DNA of 11,651 bases, taken from positions 1-11,651 of the forward strand of contig QJYE01000519.1 in the NCBI GenBank assembly GCA_003235785.1. The letters are read 5' to 3'. Position 1 is the stretch's first letter. Every line of letters starts with the position of its first letter. Position numbers and translations under genes: made by a program. Below, one piece after another: positions 1-5,604 of this stretch. The notes under the pieces were generated by a model. That model was given only the letters and a program-made list of their open reading frames with translations, ran no database searches and was not told the DNA's origin. Origin of the DNA: Nitrospirota bacterium. Lineage in GTDB: Bacteria; Nitrospirota; Nitrospiria; Nitrospirales; UBA8639.

Positions 1-130
1 CCGAGTGAACCTCCCCCCCTCAAAAGGCGTGGTTTCTCAAAAACCTCTTTGAGTCGGTTGGGGGGATCTGTCCTCCAAACCACCTAACAAGGATTCCCTA
101 CACCCCCGTGCAAAGCACGGGGCTCTCTGG
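1..130. repeat. Cluster of stable hairpins, non-coding
   Basis: No convincing reading frame covers this stretch, but it is rich in inverted repeats. GGTTT at 31-35 pairs with AAACC at 41-45. Bases 56-66 pair with 71-81 around the loop TCTG, with one mismatch and one G-T pair. CCCCGTGC at 104-111 pairs perfectly with GCACGGGG at 115-122 around AAA. CTCAAA at 19-24 can also pair with TTTGAG at 48-53, and the C run at 13-18 with the G run at 60-65. No T run follows any of them, so they do not look like intrinsic terminators. They could be a dispersed palindromic repeat, the edge of a degraded mobile element, or a structured RNA cut by the window edge. Confidence 0.4.
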
Positions 131-156
131 AATGGGCCAGTAGATACCAAAGAGAG

Positions 157-184
157 TTGCAAATTAGAACCAAAAGGATACAAT
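157..184 (+). promoter_or_regulatory. Candidate sigma70 promoter for the 261-533 gene
   Basis: TTGCAA at 157-162 and TACAAT at 179-184 are separated by 16 bases, a good match to -35 and -10 hexamers. The start point would fall near 191, leaving about a 70-base untranslated leader that contains the stem-loop at 202-233. A short palindrome, GGTTT-AC-AAACC at 190-201, sits right at the predicted start point and could be an operator. This is sequence pattern only. Confidence 0.4.
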
Positions 185-201
185 ATAGGGGTTTACAAAC
201 C

Positions 202-233
202 TAAGCGAAAAAGCAACTTAAAGTTGTCGCTTA
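202..233 (+). promoter_or_regulatory. Leader stem-loop upstream of the 261-533 gene
   Basis: TAAGCGA at 202-208 pairs with TCGCTTA at 227-233, and inside it CAACT at 214-218 pairs with AGTTG at 222-226 around the loop TAA. The only interruption is a five-base bulge (AAAAG) on the 5' side. That gives 12 base pairs in a 32-base span. It ends just before the AAGGGAA and GGAG stretches preceding the start codon, so it could affect ribosome access or mRNA stability. No T run follows. Confidence 0.35.
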
Positions 234-260
234 AGGGAACCCAAAAATGGAGCCCCTCTC

Positions 261-533
261 ATGAGGATCAAACCTGGTGAGTTCATTGTTTTTAGCAAAC
301 TCAAAACGTCGTCTCATCCAAGTCCTCGGGCCAAAGCCATCCACCCCGCCCAACATGGGGAATCCTATTCCTACATCATTGACAAGTTTTGGAAAGTGGT
401 ACAGGTAGTCGATGATGAAACGATCGAAGTGGAAACCCGGCGCGGGAAACGACACCGTTTGGATAAAAATACGCCGCTAGTGCGCAAGGCTGGCCTTTTA
501 CATCAATTAGTTTACAGGGATCGATTTTTTTAA
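261..533 (+). CDS. Small hypothetical protein, beta-rich and basic (90 aa)
   Basis: I do not recognise a named family. The 90-residue product has no signal peptide or membrane segment. Its first third is rich in Lys, His and Pro (KTSSHPSPRAKAIHP around residues 15-29), and aromatic residues follow (YSYIIDKFW, 36-44). Residues 45-67 look like alternating beta strands ending in a basic turn (VETRRGKRHRLD), so an SH3- or KOW-like small barrel is possible. The ATG at 261 is preceded by GGAG at 249-252 with an 8-base gap, and a plausible promoter and leader hairpin lie upstream. The opposite-strand frame at 231-455 looks like a shadow. It is the only + strand gene in the left part of the window and points away from the phosphate locus. 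Function unknown. Confidence 0.7.
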   Translation: MRIKPGEFIVFSKLKTSSHPSPRAKAIHPAQHGESYSYIIDKFWKVVQVVDDETIEVETRRGKRHRLDKNTPLVRKAGLLHQLVYRDRFF

Positions 534-609
534 ACCCGTAGAGGGAAAGTCTCACCTGAAAGACAAGCCAGGATTACCTTTGTGGTCCGCGCCACACAAT
601 CTGTCGCAA

Positions 610-957
610 TCAGTTGCCAGCTTCGCTCGGCATCATAAACCAGTCTTCAGGAAGAAACGCTGATTCCAACTCCCTCAAGGGACATGTCTCTTCACAATGG
701 TTGGACTCCCACTCTAGACCACAACTACTGCACCGCCTTCGTATCCTGCTAGAACTGACGTGACTTAGGGGTTTAACCCCTTTCCCCGTCTGTTCATTCC
801 AGAAAGTTTTGATCATATGTTTCCCCCCTTTCTCATGGATAGGCTGTTCCCCTTCAGACCTTTGATTGCCATTTTTAGAGATTGGTTTTGCCCATTGTCT
901 TGATAAAAATGAGAACGGCAAGCGTTCGAAGGACTCTGGCAGCATGTGATTATTCAC
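610..957 (-). CDS. Small four-cysteine, putative zinc-binding protein
   Basis: The frame encodes 115 residues from a GTG start at 957, preceded by a strong GGAGG at 967-971 with a 9-base gap. The C-terminal half holds Cys76, Cys79, Cys88 and Cys92 (CSSC then CEETC), the spacing of a small zinc knuckle, in a basic context (SSRIRRRC). An internal ATG at 816-814 also has a G-rich ribosome-binding site and would give a 68-residue protein that keeps all four cysteines. The first 47 residues look less protein-like, so the shorter form is a real alternative. It lies 106 bases after the nucleotidyltransferase gene on the same strand and could be co-transcribed with it. I recognise no family. Metal binding is inferred from cysteine spacing alone. 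Confidence 0.45.
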   Translation of the reverse strand: MNNHMLPESFERLPFSFLSRQWAKPISKNGNQRSEGEQPIHEKGGKHMIKTFWNEQTGKGVKPLSHVSSSRIRRRCSSCGLEWESNHCEETCPLRELESAFLPEDWFMMPSEAGN

Positions 958-1063
958 ACAATTCCACCTCCACAGTATGCCCGTTGATTGGATCTGACTG
1001 ACATTCCCTTCTCAATATCAGAAATCACCTTGGCATCGGATTCAATGAAAACGTCTGAATCCC

Positions 1064-2131
1064 TTATCCCGAAACAGTTGCCAATTTCTCGTAAAACAAA
1101 TGGCCTTGGTCAGGTCTCACACAAAACATTGAACCTTGCTCTCCACCCAGTCCAGAGGGGATACTTCGGCCCATAAACGCCATCGTCTCCTGGATGCGTT
1201 CAGGCCTACCCCAATCACTCCAATACACACCTGTCAATTCCATCATGGATAATTGTTGAGGAATCAGAGATAACAGGTCACTTGAGAAATTTCTCGTGGG
1301 CATCGTTCGATAAAGATTCATGAGTATTTGATGTTCGCTCGACGTTCCAATCCCACCGGCATGTCTTTCAAGAGGCATGACGACTTCAGGGATACACTGC
1401 CGACCGGCTTCCCATAAGGTTTGAACGTTGGCGATGACCACCAACGTATTCCACTGGCCTCCTTCCTGGGCGATTTTCGCCAATTGAGAACCCTGCGGTT
1501 TCTCCAGAAATCTCCGCACCTCTCTGACCTGGCATCCACCACGATGAAAAGAAATTTCTCCTGGGAGCACCCACCCGTAATCGTTCTCTCGAGAATGCGG
1601 AGGAACGGTCACCAACACCATTTGCTGAGGTGCATCTTGAACCAATGCCGCGGCTTCCCGAATCAACTGAATCAGAGGCTCCGCGGGGAAGACGAAATGA
1701 TCGGCAGGCCACAGCACCACCGTGGCGTTCGAATCATGCGAGCGAATATAGGACAACGGGAGGAAGACTCCCGCTCCGGTTCCTCGATTCTCAGGTTGCC
1801 AGACTACCCGGCCAAGTGATTCTTGAACCAATTGCGTCCGCACATAGCCCCAATGCGATTGATCCATCACCGTCACCACCTGTTGGGGAGGGCAGAGCGC
1901 TTTCGCCCGTTTCCACGTATGTTGAATCAAGGATTGCCTGCCCATAAAGGCACAGTATTGTTTCGGTCGATAGGCACCAAACCATTCTTTGGTGAATGCC
2001 CGAAGCCTCTCTCCATGTCCTCCTGCCAATACCAGAGACCACAGTGAGCCGGATTTCACAGGAAACTCATTGGTTGAGGGTTTTTGAGAACAACGACGGG
2101 AGCCCCCTCGAGTATCCAACCATTTTTGCAT
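1064..2131 (-). CDS. Mannose-1-phosphate guanylyltransferase-like nucleotidyltransferase
   Basis: This 355-residue cytoplasmic enzyme belongs to the sugar-nucleotide pyrophosphorylase superfamily, which joins a sugar 1-phosphate to an NTP with release of pyrophosphate. The nucleotide-binding signature LAGGHGERL is at residues 35-43. The lysine motif PKQYC (56-60) comes after an unusual FGAYR spacer. QPENRGTG (112-119), PADH (142-145), FLEKP (208-212) and SDWG (305-308) match the mannose-1-phosphate guanylyltransferase pattern. The usual NSG substrate motif reads WNTLV (227-231). There is no C-terminal isomerase domain, so it is the short monofunctional type. The ATG at 2131 has AAAGGAGA six bases upstream. 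It follows phoU by 172 bases, so an own promoter is possible. The product would feed polysaccharide or glycolipid synthesis; GDP-mannose specificity is inferred, not shown. Confidence 0.8.
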   Translation of the reverse strand: MQKWLDTRGGSRRCSQKPSTNEFPVKSGSLWSLVLAGGHGERLRAFTKEWFGAYRPKQYCAFMGRQSLIQHTWKRAKALCPPQQVVTVMDQSHWGYVRTQLVQESLGRVVWQPENRGTGAGVFLPLSYIRSHDSNATVVLWPADHFVFPAEPLIQLIREAAALVQDAPQQMVLVTVPPHSRENDYGWVLPGEISFHRGGCQVREVRRFLEKPQGSQLAKIAQEGGQWNTLVVIANVQTLWEAGRQCIPEVVMPLERHAGGIGTSSEHQILMNLYRTMPTRNFSSDLLSLIPQQLSMMELTGVYWSDWGRPERIQETMAFMGRSIPSGLGGEQGSMFCVRPDQGHLFYEKLATVSG

Positions 2132-2154
2132 GGCATTCTCCTTTCACGTCCGCT

Positions 2155-2193
2155 GGTGTACGGTGAGTATTCTCCATACCAATACGGTACACC
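2155..2193 (-). promoter_or_regulatory. Nested inverted repeat upstream of the nucleotidyltransferase
   Basis: GGTGTAC at 2155-2161 is a perfect inverted match to GTACACC at 2187-2193. Inside it GTATT (2167-2171) matches AATAC (2181-2185) around a nine-base loop. The element starts 24 bases before the ATG at 2131, within the likely promoter or leader. It could be an operator or an mRNA leader hairpin. There is no U run, so it is unlikely to be the phoU terminator. I saw no clear terminator between phoU and this gene. Confidence 0.35.
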
Positions 2194-2303
2194 GAGGATA
2201 TGACATTCGTATCACAGACAGGTAAATTTGGAATGACAAGAGGCGGGAGCGAGAACAAGAATTGAAGAGAACGAGGAGAACAAAAATTACAACGAAACCT
2301 GAT

Positions 2304-2969
2304 TCAGTTCGAAATCATATGGCGGATAATTTTGCCTTCTACCATATAGACGACCAGTTCAGCCACATTGGTGGCATGATCAGCAATACGCTCAATATAT
2401 TTGGAGATAAACGACAGGCGGATGGCGCGAGAAATCGTTTGGGGATTTTCCATCATGAACGACAAGAGTTCACGAAAAATTTGCTCATTGAGATCATCAA
2501 TATAATCATCTTCATCCAGAATCTTTCGGGCAAGGGCTGAATCCCCTCGCACAAACGCATCAAGCGCCTCACCCACCATCTTGATCGCCCGTTCAGCCAT
2601 GAGAGGAATATCGATATAGGGCTTTAATTGGGGCTCTTCATGTAACTCTATGGCTCGCTCACAAATATTTTCAGCCAGGTCACTCATCCGCTCTAATTCT
2701 GTAGAAATTTTCATGGCCGTCGTGATAAACCGAAGATCTCGTGCGGCCGGTTGTTGTAAGGCCAAGAGTTCAAGGCAGGCTTCATCCACAGCCACATCCA
2801 TGGTATTGACCTGACGATCATTCTCGATCACTTGAGTGGCCAGATCATCATCTCGATCAATTAAGGCCGTGAGCGCTTGTCGGATTTGCCCTTCCACCAA
2901 GGAGCCCATTCGCAAAATTTGTTGCTTAAGACCGGCTAATTCTTCGTCAAAACGTCGTTGAATTGGCAT
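2304..2969 (-). CDS. phoU: Phosphate signalling protein PhoU
   Basis: At 221 residues this is the usual PhoU length: an all-helical, two-repeat cytoplasmic protein that links the Pst transporter to the PhoR-type sensor and restrains phosphate uptake. Each three-helix repeat carries the acidic metal-binding motif. The first is ERMSDLAEN at 93-101 and the second ERIADHATN at 193-201, with Glu, Asp and Asn/Glu in the expected positions. The ATG at 2969 has AGGAAG with a five-base gap. It begins 23 bases after pstB, as in most pst operons, and is very likely co-transcribed. A role as negative regulator is family knowledge; PhoB/PhoR must be encoded elsewhere. Confidence 0.95.
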   Translation of the reverse strand: MPIQRRFDEELAGLKQQILRMGSLVEGQIRQALTALIDRDDDLATQVIENDRQVNTMDVAVDEACLELLALQQPAARDLRFITTAMKISTELERMSDLAENICERAIELHEEPQLKPYIDIPLMAERAIKMVGEALDAFVRGDSALARKILDEDDYIDDLNEQIFRELLSFMMENPQTISRAIRLSFISKYIERIADHATNVAELVVYMVEGKIIRHMISN

Positions 2970-2992
2970 TGCGTCTTCCTATTTCCCAACGA

Positions 2993-3901
2993 TCAACCGA
3001 ATCGACCGGTGATATAGTCTTCTGTCCGACGGTCAGAAGGATTGGTAAAGATAGTTTTCGTATCGTCATATTCAATGAGTTCGCCCAACAAAAAGAACCC
3101 CGTCAGATCCGAGACGCGTGCGGCTTGCTGCATGTTATGCGTCACAATCACCACGGTCAATCGTTCTTTGAGGGTATACAACAGTTCTTCGATACGTCCG
3201 GTCGAGATGGGGTCAAGGGCCGAACAGGGTTCATCCATGAGCAGCACATCCGGATTCACCGCTAAAGCTCTGGCAATACACAACCGCTGCTGTTGTCCAC
3301 CCGAGAGCCCCAAGGCACTGCCGTGCAATCGGTCTTTGACTTCTTCCCACAGGCCTGCGCCTTGCAGGCTTTTTTCTACGAGTTCATCCAACGTGCCTCG
3401 TTTTTTCACATTTTGCAATTGTGGCCCGTACGCAACATTTTGCCAGATGGATTTGGGGAAGGGATTGACCTTTTGAAAGACCATTCCCACACGCGTCCGA
3501 AGGTCGGTCACATCAACTCCTGGATCATAAATATCATTCCCTTCCAGAAGGATTTTCCCTTCGATTCTTGCCCCATCAACCAAATCATTTAATCTGTTAA
3601 GACAGCGAAGAAGCGTCGATTTCCCACAACCCGAAGGCCCGATAAATGCCGTCACCTGGTTAGCGGGAATAGGCATATTCACCTTCGTCAGGGCTTGAAC
3701 TTTTCCATAAAAAAAGTTCATGTCCTGAATGACTATTTTCGGATGGGCATCGGCTAAAGGCCTTGACGTGGATTCCATATGCTCCTGATTCCTGTGTTCA
3801 GACGTATTCGTCGTTTTTTCCACAACCAGCGTGGATCGACGCGTCCTCTCCATCGGAACTGCCGATGTTCCTGCATTCGCCAAATTGGCGGTGATTTGCA
3901 T
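2993..3901 (-). CDS. pstB: Phosphate ABC transporter ATP-binding protein PstB
   Basis: This is the cytoplasmic ATPase that powers phosphate import through PstC-PstA. Walker A GPSGCGKST is at 88-96, the Q-loop (FQKVNPFP) has Gln143, the ABC signature LSGGQQQR is at 199-206, Walker B VLLMDEP at 219-225, and the H-loop His255 is in VTHNM. The core from about residue 54 on is a normal-length PstB. The first 40-50 residues are an extra Thr/Ser-rich, non-conserved-looking extension. The ATG at 3901 is supported by GAGGT about seven bases upstream and lies 13 bases after the pstA stop. An alternative ATG at 3778 (MESTSRPL) has an AGGAG, but only three bases away, so the longer start is preferred with moderate certainty. 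Confidence 0.95.
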   Translation of the reverse strand: MQITANLANAGTSAVPMERTRRSTLVVEKTTNTSEHRNQEHMESTSRPLADAHPKIVIQDMNFFYGKVQALTKVNMPIPANQVTAFIGPSGCGKSTLLRCLNRLNDLVDGARIEGKILLEGNDIYDPGVDVTDLRTRVGMVFQKVNPFPKSIWQNVAYGPQLQNVKKRGTLDELVEKSLQGAGLWEEVKDRLHGSALGLSGGQQQRLCIARALAVNPDVLLMDEPCSALDPISTGRIEELLYTLKERLTVVIVTHNMQQAARVSDLTGFFLLGELIEYDDTKTIFTNPSDRRTEDYITGRFG

Positions 3902-3914
3902 AATAGTACCTCAT

Positions 3915-5552
3915 TTACACTGAAGAGCCAGCATAGCGTTTCCGCATTCTCGTTCGCAGAGCGATTGCGGCCATATTCAACATAAGCACCACAAGGACCA
4001 AGATGAAGGTCGTGACATAGACCATCGGCTTGGCGGCTTCGACATTGGGAGATTGAAACCCTACATCAAAAATATGAAACCCCAAATGCATAAACTTTCG
4101 ATCCAAATGGAGAAAGGGGAAGAACCCATCCACCGGCAAGGAAGGAGCTAACTTCACCACACCGGTTAGCATGAGCGGCGCCACTTCGCCGGTGGCCCTG
4201 GAGACCGCCAAAATCAGACCCGTTAAGATACCCGGCATCGCACATGGAAGCACCACACGCCACAAGGATTCCAGCTTGGTCGCCCCAAGGGCTAAGGACC
4301 CTTCACGATATTCCCGTGGAACGGCAGACAACCCTTCTTCCGTCGCCACAATGACGACAGGAACCGTCATCAGCGCCAAGGTCAAAGACGCCCAGAAAAT
4401 CCCGCCGGTCCCAAAGGTCGGGTTGGGCAGGGCCTCAGCAAAAAATAATTGATCAAGAGTGCCACCCACCGCATAAATAAAGAACCCTAACCCGAAGACC
4501 CCAAAAACAATCGAAGGGACCCCGGCCAGATTATTCACGGCAATCCGAATCATCCGTGTCATCACACCTTGCGTCGCATATTCTTTCAAATAAAGAGCAG
4601 CCAGCACTCCAAACGGCACCACCGCAATACTCATGATCACCACCATCATGACCGTTCCAAAGATCGCGGGGAAAATGCCTCCCTCCGTATTGGCTTCCCG
4701 AGGCTCTTCACTCAAGACTTCCCAGAAATTCTGGACATACATCAAGAGCTTTTCGCCAACGCCCAGACTATTCGGCAACCAGGCGTTTATTAAGGTTCCC
4801 ACCTGAAATGTTTGCGCTTCTCCTGCCACATCAACGACCGTTATCCGGAACCGTTTCATCTCATCATACAAAGCGATCAGGGCAGCATTTTGCACTGCAT
4901 ACCGTGATTCAAGTTCTTGCACTTGTGCTTCAATCTCGCCACGTTCACTTATTCTTGATTGACTACTCAATTCCAGGGAACGTAGCCGTAATCGGGCTTG
5001 CTCCAGACGATAATTTAATTCAGCAATTTCTTCCTTCTCAATCGCATCAATACGCTCCTGTATGCCATTCGTTCGCTCCAATAACGGGAATAAGACAGTC
5101 ATCCCTTCTGCATTGCCCGAAGCGAGAGACCTTTCTCCTTCTTGGATCTGCTTGATCCACCCAAAGAATCTTCCCCATTCCCGGCGCTCAAAGACCACTA
5201 CATCCGAAGGATACTGTTCCTTCACAATGTCGGCTCGATCCACCCACCGAAAATCCAGACCGTAGAGATCACGATTCCCGACCTTGAGTTGAATACGTTC
5301 ACGCCCTTGGGGCTTGGCAGACGATTCGGAGTCTGGAATGGTTTCCGTGGCAACCCACTCCCCTAGCACGGTACTCCCGTCTTGTAAGTGCAATTGCATC
5401 AAATCCTTCGGCCAAAAATAACCCATCCCATTGATCATGATTAACACTAGTAACCCACCAATCATGAGCAAGGACAGCCCAAGTGCCCCGCCACACAGCC
5501 ATATGAACAACGAGCCCGAATCCAGAAATTTCTTTAATGAAAATTTTCCCAT
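3915..5552 (-). CDS. pstA: Phosphate ABC transporter permease PstA, long form
   Basis: One of the two channel subunits of the Pst importer, in the inner membrane. At 545 residues it is almost twice the minimal PstA (about 280-300). Residues 17-42 form the first membrane segment. Residues 43-290 are an extra, probably periplasmic region containing a Glu/Arg/Leu-rich coiled coil at about 160-235. The permease core with five predicted membrane segments occupies about 295-535. The EAA loop that docks PstB is at 405-456, including EGSLALGATKLESLWRVVLP. Similar long PstA proteins are known from Pseudomonas and Vibrio, where the extra region is a domain of unknown function. The start at 5552 has an in-frame TAG two codons upstream but no good ribosome-binding site nearby; an AAGGAG lies 28 bases upstream. 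It follows pstC by 52 bases. Confidence 0.92.
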   Translation of the reverse strand: MGKFSLKKFLDSGSLFIWLCGGALGLSLLMIGGLLVLIMINGMGYFWPKDLMQLHLQDGSTVLGEWVATETIPDSESSAKPQGRERIQLKVGNRDLYGLDFRWVDRADIVKEQYPSDVVVFERREWGRFFGWIKQIQEGERSLASGNAEGMTVLFPLLERTNGIQERIDAIEKEEIAELNYRLEQARLRLRSLELSSQSRISERGEIEAQVQELESRYAVQNAALIALYDEMKRFRITVVDVAGEAQTFQVGTLINAWLPNSLGVGEKLLMYVQNFWEVLSEEPREANTEGGIFPAIFGTVMMVVIMSIAVVPFGVLAALYLKEYATQGVMTRMIRIAVNNLAGVPSIVFGVFGLGFFIYAVGGTLDQLFFAEALPNPTFGTGGIFWASLTLALMTVPVVIVATEEGLSAVPREYREGSLALGATKLESLWRVVLPCAMPGILTGLILAVSRATGEVAPLMLTGVVKLAPSLPVDGFFPFLHLDRKFMHLGFHIFDVGFQSPNVEAAKPMVYVTTFILVLVVLMLNMAAIALRTRMRKRYAGSSV

Positions 5553-5604
5553 TTTCTATGTTTACGAGTCCTATTTTTTACTCCTTACCTTTCACTGCTC
5601 ATTA

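Noticed and set aside
104..122. Intrinsic terminator at the left edge
   Set aside because: The stem is perfect, but neither strand has a T run after it.
581..603. Possible terminator hairpin after the four-cysteine gene (TGTGG pairing with CCACA)
   Set aside because: Only five base pairs and no U run on either strand.
1386..1712. Open frames opposite or shifted within the nucleotidyltransferase gene (also 1318-1542, 1421-1819, 1630-1947, 1791-2042)
   Set aside because: All lie inside a gene whose own frame carries every expected motif, so they are shadows and not evidence of a frameshift.
2210..2260. TTGTCA on the - strand as a -35 for the nucleotidyltransferase
   Set aside because: No -10-like hexamer at 16-18 bases; the nearest candidates need spacing of 19-22.
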